In this document: positions 43,255 through 52,772 of the stretch, in pieces
How positions within the stretch are numbered: position 1 is the stretch's first letter
Layout of the letters: each line of letters starts with the position of its first letter
Assembly: GCF_900103665.1 (NCBI RefSeq)
Contig: NZ_FNGY01000006.1
Location: 310,001-374,000 of the forward strand
Origin: Pedobacter steynii
GTDB lineage: Bacteria > Bacteroidota > Bacteroidia > Sphingobacteriales > Sphingobacteriaceae
Length of the DNA stretch: 64,000 nucleotides
Direction: 5' to 3'
The notes under the pieces: generated by a model
What the model was told of the DNA's origin: nothing
The model's database searches: none
The model's input: the letters and a program-made list of their open reading frames with translations, nothing else
Position numbers and translations under genes: made by a program

Positions 43255-44739
43255 TTATTTTACCCACCAAACCTGCTGGTTGATCTTGTCGTTGCCTGCA
43301 CCGAATTGATTTTCGATTGCTTTGGAAACGTTAGCCCTGTTGTTATCATATTCTGTTTGCGGGTAAATCCAGCGGAAAGGAACATTCACTCCCTGTGGCC
43401 TGCGGAATTCCGGATACCCTGTTCTGAGCTGGTCGTAGAAAGCGCTCCATCCGGATTGAAAAAATGTTCTCAAATACTTCTGATTAGCAATTTGTTCGAT
43501 TTTTTGTTCGGTACTCGCGCTAAGTGCCAGGTCATTTAGAGGCAGTGCTAAATATTCGTTGGCTTTTTCTTCTGTAAAAAAGGCAGTATATCCTTTAACA
43601 TAGTTCTGATAGAATTTGAAAGAGGCTTTTACTCCATTTTTATAATGCGCGTTGGCATCTCCTGAAATCCAGTTTCTCACAATGGCTTCTGCAATGATGA
43701 ATTCCTGCTCTGCATAGCCCATTAATACCAGGGGCTCATTTATAGGATCACCCGGAAAGCGGAGATTCACTTTCGATACTTTACCTGCCGCCGCTTTGAT
43801 GCTCGTTTCTGCATAAGGGGCTGCGGGATCTCCACCTTCATAGGAGCTAAAATCATCAATAGCTTTACCCGCTTCTTTGGCAACTTTTGTTTGGGTGCAA
43901 TAGGCAAATAAACGTGGATCTTTTCTGGCCTGCAGCTGTTCGATAAACGTGGCACTCATAAACATTCCCGAGCCAAATCTACTCGAGTTAAACTCCGGAT
44001 AGCGGTTTCCTTCCTGATCTAAAAATATCAGTTGACCATCGCCGCCGGCGTCTGTTCCTGTAAGCAGTTCGGCTTGCATTACCTGCGCAAATGTTTCCTT
44101 AACTTTTAAGTCAGCATCATTTTCTTTTTTTGAGAGGGTCATCAGGACTTTTAACCGGAAAGCATTGATCAGTCTGCGCCATTTGGCTGCATCGCCCTTA
44201 TAAATAATATCGCCTGCAATGTTCGCATTAATGCCTTTGAGCATCGTATTGGCTTCGTCCAGTTCTTTAAGGATTCCAATAAAAACCGCCTTTTGAGTAT
44301 CGTAAACCGGCGCATAGTTTTTTTCGCTTTCGCCTTTTAGTGCCTGTGAATAAGGGATGTCGCCAAAAGTCAGGGTTAAGTTATAAAAATAATAAGCCCT
44401 GAAGAATTTGGCCAGTGCTATATAAGAATTGTCTTTAATTCTATCAGCTTCTTCGACCATTTTGGTCACATCTCTAAGGTTCGCATAAGGTGAAAAATCC
44501 CCTCTTCCCCATTTAAAATACTGGCCCTCGCTCTCTCCGTCGGTTTGAACGAGCATGCGGTTTGCATATAAAGGAGAGGTGCCACCGAAAGCACGGAAAG
44601 CATTCCATTCTACTTTTGTCAGCAATAGCTGAGGGTGGGCCTGAATAGGTTTATTCGGATTGATATTCATGAGATCCTGATCCTTACATGAGCTGATCAG
44701 GAGTGCTCCGGCTAATAGACTATATATTAATTTCTTCAT
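43255..44739 (-). CDS. SusD-like (SusD-like_2) outer membrane lipoprotein
   Basis: The 494-residue lipoprotein has a lipobox (LLISSCKDQD) and the helical pattern of the SusD-like_2 family (NINPNKPIQAHPQLLLT, AKFFRAYYFYNLTLTFGDIPYSQAL). It acts as the surface lid for the SusC channel encoded just upstream (gap 32 bp). It differs from the classical SusD of the other two loci. The following phospholipase C gene suggests the ligand is a phospholipid-derived compound; this is inferred. Confidence 0.9.
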   Translation of the reverse strand: MKKLIYSLLAGALLISSCKDQDLMNINPNKPIQAHPQLLLTKVEWNAFRAFGGTSPLYANRMLVQTDGESEGQYFKWGRGDFSPYANLRDVTKMVEEADRIKDNSYIALAKFFRAYYFYNLTLTFGDIPYSQALKGESEKNYAPVYDTQKAVFIGILKELDEANTMLKGINANIAGDIIYKGDAAKWRRLINAFRLKVLMTLSKKENDADLKVKETFAQVMQAELLTGTDAGGDGQLIFLDQEGNRYPEFNSSRFGSGMFMSATFIEQLQARKDPRLFAYCTQTKVAKEAGKAIDDFSSYEGGDPAAPYAETSIKAAAGKVSKVNLRFPGDPINEPLVLMGYAEQEFIIAEAIVRNWISGDANAHYKNGVKASFKFYQNYVKGYTAFFTEEKANEYLALPLNDLALSASTEQKIEQIANQKYLRTFFQSGWSAFYDQLRTGYPEFRRPQGVNVPFRWIYPQTEYDNNRANVSKAIENQFGAGNDKINQQVWWVK

Positions 44740-44771
44740 CGTTGTTTTTTTAATGGTGATCAGGTTTGTTC

Positions 44772-47700
44772 TTAAAGTTTGATGCCTATAGAGAAGCCGA
44801 TAAATCTTGCTGAAGGATCCTGCAGGTTGTCGTCATCACCGTAATCTGGATCTAACAATGGCATTTTCTTCCACATCAACGGGTTGTAGCTATATGCAGA
44901 GAGGTGTATTGATTTTAAACTGCCTACTTTAACAATTTTTGCAAGGTCATATCCAACGGATATCCTTCTTAGTTTAAAGAAGGAACGGTCAAAAACATTG
45001 GCAAATTTCTTGTTTTCTCCTTCGGTTACCCTTGCCTGATAAGGGTAGATCTGGCTCCAGGTTTGCCAGTTCACAGCGGTTGTATTTTGTTTATAAGTCC
45101 GGGTATCGGACAATACATTTCCGTTTACATCTCTTTTAAGTTCACCGCCGGTAACGACTACACCGTTGGGTATATATATAGATTTTCCGGCGGCATATTC
45201 TGCATCCCTATACTCGACAGAGTTTGGATGTTTACCACCCCACCACATTTTTTCGATCGTTACCGAACGCATCACGCCACCCCATGCACCATCAATATCG
45301 ATATTGATGTCAAAACCATTAATCATGAATTTGTTTTGAAGACCCAGACGCCATGTCGGGTCTTTATGACCAAGATTTACATTGAAATTGTCTTTTGTAG
45401 GCAGGCCTGTATTCGCATCGAGGATAACTTCTCCAGTTGCACTTTTTTGCCATACCGTTCCATAAAAGCTATCTGCCCTGTCATTTAGTTTCAGGTCTCC
45501 GAATTTACTCTGGTTGTTGTAGATTTCTACAAGTTTCTTTGCTGAGGTACTCCAGTTCGCCCCGATGTTCCAGCTAAAGTTCTTGTTTTTTATCGCACTG
45601 AAATTACCCACAATCTCCAGTCCCTGGGTGCGGTATTTGTTGCCGTTTACCTTACGTGTGGGGAAACCGGAAGCCTCTGAAGTATTTAAATCAATGATCT
45701 GATTTTCGTCGATCACATTGTAATAGGTGAATTCCAAACCCACTCTTTTTACTACTGAAGTGGAAAGTCCAACCTCATAAGAGGTGGATTGTTCAGGTTT
45801 AATGTTGGGATTAATCAATCCTTTCGGATAGCCCACCGATGGTGTTGAACCGTAGGTGATGTCTTTATCATAAGCTGAACTCACGCTGTATGGACTAAGG
45901 TCATTAGATACTTTTGCCCATGAGGTATAAACTTTCAGGTAATCCACAGCTTTTGGCAGATGGAGATAATCAGAAACCATAGTGCTCAATGATGCGGATG
46001 GGTAGAAGTAAGACCTGTTTTCTTTGATTAACGCGGAAGACCAGTCATTTCTTCCTGATACGTTAAGATATACGGCATTGAATAAGTCGAAGGTTGCCGA
46101 GGCGTATACGCTGCGGATGGATTTCTGTTCTAGTTTATTCGAGGCCTGTACCGGTCCTTGTGTATTGTTTAAGCTGTATACGTAAGGTACAATTAAACCG
46201 TCACTGGATGCATATTCCTGCTGAACATCTCTGTTTAGCGTAGATGCTCCTGCGTTTAAAGTGAAGCTCAGGTCTTTCGATATTTCTTTATTATAAGAGG
46301 CCAGGAAATCCAGGTCGACATTCATTTGAGAATTGTTCCACATCTTATAGTCACCATTTCTGGAATCGCCATAGTTCATATAAGATTTAGGGCTTTTCAT
46401 GCTTTCAAAAGATTTGTTTTCTCTTCCGGAAGCTCTTGCCTGCAAGCTTAATCCGGGCATGACCTGCCACCTTAATTTTGCCTGTGCATTGACTACGTTT
46501 CTGTTCTGAGCTTGTGTCAACTCTTCGGAAGCAAAGTAGGGGTTGTTGTACCAGGCATAATTGTAATTGGCTTGTCTGTAACCCTCCATACCCGGAACAT
46601 AAAGGTGATCTCTCAGGTCTTTTCCGTTTACATCATCACCCATCCAGATGAGGATGGTATACATGTGGTTTTTAGGACCGTAGCCGTAGCGTGGATAGTT
46701 GGGCGAACTTACTTTATTATAGGATAAGGAGGCATCCAGCTGAAGATTGTTCGTCAGGTTAAAGGAAGAGTTAAAGTTTGCACCGCCTGTAGTCAATGAG
46801 GTATTGGGTACCTGACCTCTTTGGAAACCATATTTTCCCGATACATAGAAACGGGCCTTAGCGGTCTTGTAAGCAACAGAAAAATCATTGTTGGTCACGA
46901 TTCCGGGTCTGAGAAAATCCTTCAGGTTATCATGTCTTACCCAGTCCGTAGGTACTCTTTCGTACTTGGATTTATCATCATAAATGGTGCCTTTAACATT
47001 TCCCCACCATGCGATGGTCTCTCCGGTTTGTTTGTTTCTGATTGGGCTGTTCCATTGTGCAATTTTAACGCCTGGTTGAAATTTTGGTCCCCAGATCATG
47101 TCGCCATCCGAAATACCCCCATCTTCACCATCCCAGAATTCATACTTTCCATTGGAACCATTTCCGTATTCAGTTTGGGTTTTTGGAAAAACGGTAAAAC
47201 CGGCGGTCACCATATTGTTGGTATTGATATTGATTTCCAGTCCGTCTTTTTCAGCGTTTTTTGTGGTGATCAGGATCGCACCGTTTTTACCTCTTGAGCC
47301 ATATAAAGCAGAGGCTGATGTTCCTTTTAATACGTTGATATTGGCAATGTTGTCTCCTGAAACATCAAAGAAGTCTGTTTCTACAGGAATACCATCAATC
47401 ACAATTAAGGGGTTTTTACCTCTTAAAGAGAAAGAAGGTGGCTGAAACATACCCGTAGGATTGCTTACTGTTAGTCCTGCTACCTGTCCGGATAAAGCAT
47501 TCCCGATATTCATTGTTTTTGATTCCGACAAGACATCCATTTTCACTTCTTGTGTCGCATATCCCAGCTTTTTCTTTTGTTGTTTGATACCGATTGCAGT
47601 AACTACAACTTCACCAAGGGTCTTTGAATCTTCTTGTAAAACGATGTCCGCCTGAGTCCTTCCGCTAACCGCTATCGTTTGTGAAGTATATCCCAGAGCG

Positions 47701-47915
47701 CTAAAGGATAGGCTGGCATCTGTAGAAGCCGAAATGCTGTATTTGCCGTCGAAGTCGGTAATCGTAGCTTTGGCTGTGTTTAACACTTTTACTGTCACTC
47801 CCGGAATGCCAAGACCTTTGATGTCTTTGACGACTCCCTTAATGATATTTTGCGCCATTGCTACCTGGGTAAGAAACAGGGACAGCAGGCTAAATAGTAG
47901 TAATTTTCTTTTCAT
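44772..47915 (-). CDS. SusC/RagA-type TonB-linked outer membrane protein without STN domain
   Basis: The 1047-residue protein has a signal peptide (about 1-21), a CarboxypepD_reg-like domain (GVVKDIKGLGIPGVTV), a plug with FSLRGKNPLIVIDG and GTSASALYGSRGKNGAILITT, and a long TonB-dependent barrel ending GFSIGIKL. It has no STN domain and no sigma/FecR pair beside it, so it is not controlled like the other two SusC genes. Candidate control comes from the divergent CNBD-AraC regulator. It probably imports a ligand released by the neighbouring phospholipase C. Confidence 0.94.
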   Translation of the reverse strand: MKRKLLLFSLLSLFLTQVAMAQNIIKGVVKDIKGLGIPGVTVKVLNTAKATITDFDGKYSISASTDASLSFSALGYTSQTIAVSGRTQADIVLQEDSKTLGEVVVTAIGIKQQKKKLGYATQEVKMDVLSESKTMNIGNALSGQVAGLTVSNPTGMFQPPSFSLRGKNPLIVIDGIPVETDFFDVSGDNIANINVLKGTSASALYGSRGKNGAILITTKNAEKDGLEININTNNMVTAGFTVFPKTQTEYGNGSNGKYEFWDGEDGGISDGDMIWGPKFQPGVKIAQWNSPIRNKQTGETIAWWGNVKGTIYDDKSKYERVPTDWVRHDNLKDFLRPGIVTNNDFSVAYKTAKARFYVSGKYGFQRGQVPNTSLTTGGANFNSSFNLTNNLQLDASLSYNKVSSPNYPRYGYGPKNHMYTILIWMGDDVNGKDLRDHLYVPGMEGYRQANYNYAWYNNPYFASEELTQAQNRNVVNAQAKLRWQVMPGLSLQARASGRENKSFESMKSPKSYMNYGDSRNGDYKMWNNSQMNVDLDFLASYNKEISKDLSFTLNAGASTLNRDVQQEYASSDGLIVPYVYSLNNTQGPVQASNKLEQKSIRSVYASATFDLFNAVYLNVSGRNDWSSALIKENRSYFYPSASLSTMVSDYLHLPKAVDYLKVYTSWAKVSNDLSPYSVSSAYDKDITYGSTPSVGYPKGLINPNIKPEQSTSYEVGLSTSVVKRVGLEFTYYNVIDENQIIDLNTSEASGFPTRKVNGNKYRTQGLEIVGNFSAIKNKNFSWNIGANWSTSAKKLVEIYNNQSKFGDLKLNDRADSFYGTVWQKSATGEVILDANTGLPTKDNFNVNLGHKDPTWRLGLQNKFMINGFDINIDIDGAWGGVMRSVTIEKMWWGGKHPNSVEYRDAEYAAGKSIYIPNGVVVTGGELKRDVNGNVLSDTRTYKQNTTAVNWQTWSQIYPYQARVTEGENKKFANVFDRSFFKLRRISVGYDLAKIVKVGSLKSIHLSAYSYNPLMWKKMPLLDPDYGDDDNLQDPSARFIGFSIGIKL

Positions 47916-47937
47916 ATTTGTGCTTGGTTTTTACCTG

Positions 47938-47945
47938 CAAATCTA
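47938..47945 (-). promoter_or_regulatory. -7 promoter box for the second susC gene
   Basis: On the - strand the bases read TAGATTTG (TAnnTTTG), 22 bp before the susC ATG. No -33 TTG at the expected distance is seen. Confidence 0.5.
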
Positions 47946-48486
47946 GATTCAGGTTGTAAAACGAATATGAAACTGGCATTATGGTTATATTTTTCTGCGA
48001 TACAGTCCGTTCTTTAGGGTTATGAAATTTTACCGCGTTAAAGATGCTGCTGGAATTGGCTAAAACGGTTTTAAGTGAGGTTTTTAGCGCTTTTTTTTAA
48101 TAACAAGAAATATTGCAGCCTTAGTTTTGGTGGTAATTTCAGCGAGTCAGTCAGGTTGTTTATTAACCAGGTATTAGCTTTTTGTTATGAGATTGTTTTT
48201 CCGGGTTGCTGATGCTGTACCAACGATACCCGCCTGAGCGGGTACCTTATGGATGAGTCTCCTGAGAGGGGGGAGAAAAAAATATTGTTTTGAGTCCTGA
48301 ATTGTCTTTTTTGGATGATCCTGATCAAATCTATTTACATTTTTATGAAAAAAGTAATTTTATAAGGGCCATGCGGTACGGGATTATAATCCCGAATCAA
48401 TAGGCGGAAAAAAAGGCGCTGCGTTTTATCCTTAATTATCAATTAGCATTATCAATAATTTGGAAATAAACTTATCTTTACTCAAT
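47946..48486. other. Divergent intergenic region between susC and the CNBD-AraC regulator
   Basis: These ~540 bp have no gene. They hold a hairpin TACCCGC-CTGA-GCGGGTA (48227-48244) and a perfect 16-bp palindrome CGGGATTATAATCCCG (48379-48394), the latter a possible operator for a dimeric regulator. The remainder is plain. Confidence 0.6.
48379..48394. promoter_or_regulatory. Perfect 16-bp palindrome, possible operator
   Basis: CGGGATTATAATCCCG is its own reverse complement. It lies about 93 bp before the CNBD-AraC regulator ATG (48487), in the region divergent from susC. Symmetric sites of this size suit dimeric regulators; the factor is unknown. Confidence 0.4.
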
Positions 48487-49434
48487 ATGTCTAATCCTCA
48501 TCCTGTCCAGCTGGTTCTTCAACAGCTTTCTTCTTTTCATCCGTTAAGTGCTGAATTAAGTCAGGAATTTGTGGAGAATTCTTCGGAGGTTTTTTTTAAA
48601 AAGGATGAGTACCTGATGAGGAAAGGAGAGCTGAGTACCCATGTTTACTTTGTATTAAAGGGAATTATTAGCGGACAGATTACGAGTAAGGAAAAAACAA
48701 TTACCACTTTTATCACTGTTGACGGAGAGTTTTTGTCTGCCATCGAAGGGATGTATGGGGAGAAGCCCTGTGTTGAAGATGTGAAGGCCGAGGAGGATTC
48801 CTACCTGTTGGCCATGTGTTCATCTTACTTCCATAGTCTGTACGACCGATTTCCGGAGATGAACGTTATTTTCCGAAAGGTTCTGGAGATGTACTATGGT
48901 GATGCCCATTATCGTTCCATTTTTATACGAATGGGGAGTGTGGAAGATAAGTACATCTATTTCCTGAGGACATTTCCGGAGCATGCAGAGCGTATACCGG
49001 TAGAAGTTGCGGCCTCCTTCATGAATCTTAAAACGGCTACACTGGTGAAAATGATCAGCAAGATGAACGCCGGAAAAACGTTGAACCAGCAATTGTCCAA
49101 AGAAGATATTCTGGAAAATATGGAAAAGTTTAAGTACTATCTACAGAAAAAACTCACACTTAAGGAACTCGCCGACCGCTTGAATATCAACCCCCATCAG
49201 CTGTCTTATCTTTTAAATGTACACTTCAATGAGAACTTTAACAGTTTTATCAACCGGCTCAGAATAAATTATATCCTTGATCAGTTCTCAATTCATGATA
49301 ACCTGCAACAGTATAGTATTGACGGACTGGGACGTCAGGCTGGCTTTTCTTCCAAAACTACTTTCTTCACTGAATTTAAAAAGCGGATGGGTCAAACTCC
49401 ATATACTTATCTTCAACAGCATAAGTTATCCTAA
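48487..49434 (+). CDS. Regulator fusing a Crp-type sensor with AraC DNA-binding domain
   Basis: The 315-residue product, counted from ATG 48487 (the frame also opens at TTG 48460), has a cyclic-nucleotide-binding-like domain (about residues 25-130, with KKDEYLMRKGELSTHVYFVLKG). A second helical block resembles a Crp HTH (IPVEVAASFMNLKTATLVKM). A C-terminal AraC-type domain follows with two helix-turn-helix units (LTLKELADRLNINPHQLSYLL and GLGRQAGFSSKTTFFTEFKKRMG). The combination is unusual. It is divergent from the SusC/SusD/phospholipase operon and probably regulates it. A terminator follows it. Confidence 0.85.
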   Translation: MSNPHPVQLVLQQLSSFHPLSAELSQEFVENSSEVFFKKDEYLMRKGELSTHVYFVLKGIISGQITSKEKTITTFITVDGEFLSAIEGMYGEKPCVEDVKAEEDSYLLAMCSSYFHSLYDRFPEMNVIFRKVLEMYYGDAHYRSIFIRMGSVEDKYIYFLRTFPEHAERIPVEVAASFMNLKTATLVKMISKMNAGKTLNQQLSKEDILENMEKFKYYLQKKLTLKELADRLNINPHQLSYLLNVHFNENFNSFINRLRINYILDQFSIHDNLQQYSIDGLGRQAGFSSKTTFFTEFKKRMGQTPYTYLQQHKLS

Positions 49435-49443
49435 AATTATACG

Positions 49444-49482
49444 CATAAAAAAAGACAAGTGTTTTTCTTGTCTTTTTTTATG
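49444..49482. terminator. Bidirectional terminator after the CNBD-AraC regulator
   Basis: A perfect 16-bp inverted repeat, CATAAAAAAAGACAAG (49444-49459) with CTTGTCTTTTTTTATG (49467-49482), with A- and T-runs on both arms, lies between convergent genes. Confidence 0.9.
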
Positions 49483-49498
49483 TGCTGGCGATACATAA

Positions 49499-50170
49499 TT
49501 AAGAATTATAAACATCAAACTCTTCATATTCATGTTTGATTTTGCTGAGTTTGCCATTCTTGAAATATAACCGGACAGATGAACGTCCTGTTTTTCCAGG
49601 TTTCACATCCATGAAGAAGCTAAAAGCCCATTCCTCATAATTTGCCATAGCCGGATCAAAGGGCTTTCCAAGAGGCTTTCCTGGCAGAGTGATTTGATAA
49701 TTTTTATAAGCGGGTATCTGATAGATCGCCTTTAATTTGGTGTAAAGGGCATTTATAGGATCATTTTTATAAATCGCTATTTCGTCCGGAACATCCAGCG
49801 GCCATTTTGGTGATTCTTTGGGTAGGGCGCTACCAGCATCTATGGAAATTATTTTGTCCCCGTCAAATTGGATAGTCACCCGCTCTAACTTGCCGGTATT
49901 CGTTTCCAGACTGATGAGGTTATAAAAAGTGACACGGTTTTTTATCTCGTCAGGATTGGAGAAAGATTGCTGTTTAACAAGATCAACATCATTGACATTC
50001 TTTTCTTTACCCAGTTGCTGAAGCTGAGCATAAACATCTGAGTAGGAGCTTCCAATTTGAAGGCCCCATTTGCTCCCCTTGGAAATGGTTTCTATGCGGG
50101 GAGTGTTGTTTTCCTTTTTGCAGGAAAACAACACTAATATTGGAATGATTAAAATGAATATTCTTTTCAT
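49499..50170 (-). CDS. Hypothetical lipoprotein
   Basis: The 223-residue protein has a lipoprotein signal (LVLFSCKKEN, Cys near residue 17) and an otherwise soluble body with no family that I recognise. Ion-pair-rich strands (ERVTIQFDGDKIISID, SVRLYFKNGKLSKIKHEYEEF) suggest a beta-rich domain. It lies 76 bp downstream of the acyltransferase gene on the same strand. The function is unknown. Confidence 0.75.
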   Translation of the reverse strand: MKRIFILIIPILVLFSCKKENNTPRIETISKGSKWGLQIGSSYSDVYAQLQQLGKEKNVNDVDLVKQQSFSNPDEIKNRVTFYNLISLETNTGKLERVTIQFDGDKIISIDAGSALPKESPKWPLDVPDEIAIYKNDPINALYTKLKAIYQIPAYKNYQITLPGKPLGKPFDPAMANYEEWAFSFFMDVKPGKTGRSSVRLYFKNGKLSKIKHEYEEFDVYNS

Positions 50171-50246
50171 GATCAGTTGTTGGTTCTGATAAAGAAACGT
50201 ACACCTGATCAGATTCGCTACAATGAATGCCGAAAAAAATACCGGT

Positions 50247-51332
50247 TTAATTCTGCTTCCTTTTGCTGGTCAGGTATTTCCGTACCGGAATGTCAAAAGC
50301 AACCATTACAAAATAAGCAATGCAGGTCAATAGAATTGTTCCTGTAATGATGATTAAGGTGAGCTGACTTGTTCCTGGTTTATGACTGGTATAATAATTT
50401 AAGAACATCCAGATGAACGCATAATGGGTCATGTACAAGGGATAGGAAATCTTTCCTGAAAACACACATAGCTTTTTAAATCCCTGGCTTAATGCAGCAC
50501 CTGCACCGAGGGAAAGTAATAAAGGAAAATAAACGAGAACAACCAGTGGTTCTGTGATCCAGTTCCATTTGCTATAGGGCATCAGGAAGGCCAATAATAA
50601 CAATACCGACAGCCCGATAAAACCCAGTTTATTTTTAATGATCAGATTGAAACGGAAGATCAGCAATCCAGCTAAAAAGGAATAAAAAATACGGGCACCG
50701 CCATCCCAGGCATTTGGTCCTCCCCATCCGCCCAGAAGCGATCCTCCGGCACGATGGCTCACATAACACAGTACTCCGGCAGCAATGACGGTTAATACAA
50801 CCAGATAACGGCGATGAAGTCTGCATAGTACCAAAGCATAAACGATATTGGCCACATATTCCCAGAATAATGACCAGGCAGGGGCATTTATTCCGAATAA
50901 ATTGAAAGAACGCTCTTCAATCACGGGAAAGGGAATCATAAAAACGGAAGCAAGAAATATCAGTATAATTTTTCCTGCGCTGTATACTTCCGGATGTCCT
51001 CCAAATGGATCAAAAAGGAAGGCCAGTAAACCCAATATGGAGCCTAAAATTACCAATGGTTGTAGTCTGATCAGCCTGGATTTAAAAAACTGACCAAGGC
51101 CCATTTTGCCGATCCGGTCGTCATAGGCATAGCCGATTACAAATCCGGATAAACAGAAGAAGAAATCTACGGCCAGAAATCCATGGGCAATGAAGTTTTT
51201 GTCAGGGAGATAAACCATTTCCATGAAATGAAAAATTACAATGGAAATCGCTGCTATTCCTCTTAATCCATCAAGAATTTCGAAATGTTGTTTTGTTTTT
51301 AATAAGTCAGGACTTAGTTCTTTTGTAGACAT
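50247..51332 (-). CDS. Acyltransferase family 3 (OafA/YrhL-like) membrane protein
   Basis: The 361-residue protein has about ten transmembrane helices with the family's opening GLRGIAAISIVIFHF and a periplasmic-side FFFCLSGFVIGY, followed by FFKSRLIRLQP. It transfers an acyl group to a sugar or lipid of the cell envelope; His in IVIFHF and an Arg in LRGIAA are the usual conserved residues. It is expressed from its own region, possibly with the downstream lipoprotein gene. Confidence 0.9.
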   Translation of the reverse strand: MSTKELSPDLLKTKQHFEILDGLRGIAAISIVIFHFMEMVYLPDKNFIAHGFLAVDFFFCLSGFVIGYAYDDRIGKMGLGQFFKSRLIRLQPLVILGSILGLLAFLFDPFGGHPEVYSAGKIILIFLASVFMIPFPVIEERSFNLFGINAPAWSLFWEYVANIVYALVLCRLHRRYLVVLTVIAAGVLCYVSHRAGGSLLGGWGGPNAWDGGARIFYSFLAGLLIFRFNLIIKNKLGFIGLSVLLLLAFLMPYSKWNWITEPLVVLVYFPLLLSLGAGAALSQGFKKLCVFSGKISYPLYMTHYAFIWMFLNYYTSHKPGTSQLTLIIITGTILLTCIAYFVMVAFDIPVRKYLTSKRKQN

Positions 51333-51534
51333 TTATAATTGGTTTGGTTTCAGTTGTGTTTTCAAGGTTACCAAATTATAGGGATTCCGTCAAGCTTCCG
51401 GGGGCAGGTATCGTCAAAAAGAACTGCTTTAGAAGAATACTATCATTATTTTTACTTAACTGACGTTCATTAACGCACATGCAAGGTTCATTTTTGAACA
51501 GCCGGAAACTCAAAAGTTGTTGTCGTATAGGTAG

Positions 51535-51829
51535 ATGGAACTTTTTTATTTCTGGCCCTTATTCATATTGGTGGACTAGCCATTGGGATGAGCTGCTGCC
51601 TGATGTTTTTGCTATACGTGAATTATGAATGGAGTTAGGATAAACAGTGTCGGACTGCAGACCGTATTTATGCAGTGTATAAAAATTACCGGTCCGGCGG
51701 TCAGACCTTTACTTGTGGCGATTTTCTAATGGCTTTATTTTTATCCCTGCTGATCGCTTTATTAACGATCAGCCTGCAGGCTTTTAAAGTGGCAAAGGCC
51801 AATTCGGTAGATGCCTTAAAATATGAGTA
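51535..51829 (+). pseudogene. Remnant of a MacB/FtsX-type ABC transporter permease
   Basis: One reading frame holds a permease N-terminal piece (IGGLAIGMSCCLMFLLYVN followed by YEWS, then ADRIYAVYKN) and, after an in-frame deletion of most of the gene, its C-terminal end (SLLIALLTISLQAFKVAKAN, then SVDALKYE and TAA). A TAG interrupts it just after YEWS. The normal protein has about 800 residues; only about 95 remain. It is a dead gene. The flanks 51333-51534 and 51830-52101 show no other gene. Confidence 0.75.
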
Positions 51830-52101
51830 AGATATTGGGTAAATCTCTACACAAGGAATATTAGAACACCTGACGGAAAAAATATGCAATTCTTTTTTTC
51901 TGTTGATAAGGGGTTAATGTCGAAATATGTTACAACACACATACAAAAGTTAAGGATTTTATCTTGCTCCTCTGATTAATTAATTGAAATGATCCGATCG
52001 GAGATTTGGCGGATTTATTACTATTGCCTTCATTCCCTGGAACCTGCCTGCCAGCCCTCTATATTAATTTAATATGATATATTCGTTTTTTTGTAACATC
52101 T

Positions 52102-52671
52102 ATGTTAGAGCATCAGGACGATTCAGATACAGCACTATTTCACTTAATACAGTTAAGTGACCGTTCTGCTTTCAATGAATTGTATAAGCGACATGTTCAG
52201 GCTTTATTCAGGTATGCGAATGGGATCCTGAATGATCGGGATGCCACTAATGATGTTTTACAGGAAGTCTTTATCTGGTTTTGGAATAACCGCAATCAGA
52301 TCAGGCCCAGTTCGATAAAGAGCTATCTGTTTGTTGGTGTCAAGTTTAAAATTGCCAATTACATCCGTGATGGTAAACTAAGGGATTCTGTTTATACCAA
52401 AGTTAAAGATGTCGGGATGGGCGACTTGTTTTATGACCATGATGAACTGGAAGTAAAGGAACTCAGAGCGTTCATTTATGGGTTTATTGAAACACTTCCG
52501 GATAAGTGCAGGTATGTTTTTCAACTCAGCAGGGTAGAGGGGTTAAGTCATAAAGAAATTGCTGAAAAACTAAACATTTCTGAAAAAACAGTAGAGAATC
52601 AGATCAGCATTGCTTTGAAAAAATTGCGTCAGAAAATGACCAAAAATCCTTTGTTGAGCATTTTATGCTAG
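52102..52671 (+). CDS. ECF-type RNA polymerase sigma factor
   Basis: The 189-residue sigma-70 family protein has region 2 (RDATNDVLQEVFIWFW) and region 4 (GLSHKEIAEKLNISEKTVENQISIALKKLRQ). The FecR gene starts 101 bp downstream, followed by a SusC with STN domain. It is expected to direct transcription of this glycan-utilisation locus when FecR is relieved. Confidence 0.92.
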   Translation: MLEHQDDSDTALFHLIQLSDRSAFNELYKRHVQALFRYANGILNDRDATNDVLQEVFIWFWNNRNQIRPSSIKSYLFVGVKFKIANYIRDGKLRDSVYTKVKDVGMGDLFYDHDELEVKELRAFIYGFIETLPDKCRYVFQLSRVEGLSHKEIAEKLNISEKTVENQISIALKKLRQKMTKNPLLSILC

Positions 52672-52772
52672 TAAATAGCTGATGTGGATCAGAAAGTAAT
52701 ATTATTTTAATTTTCTTTTGGGGGGAGTCATCTTTTCAAGGTTTCTATACATAACGAACCGACAAAACTGAT

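Noticed and set aside
45063..45488. 141-codon frame opposite the second susC gene
   Set aside because: It lies entirely antisense to a well supported SusC gene, and there is no promoter or family match.
51701..51889. 62-codon - strand frame in the acyltransferase-sigma gap
   Set aside because: It is the complement of the permease remnant, which explains the sequence better.
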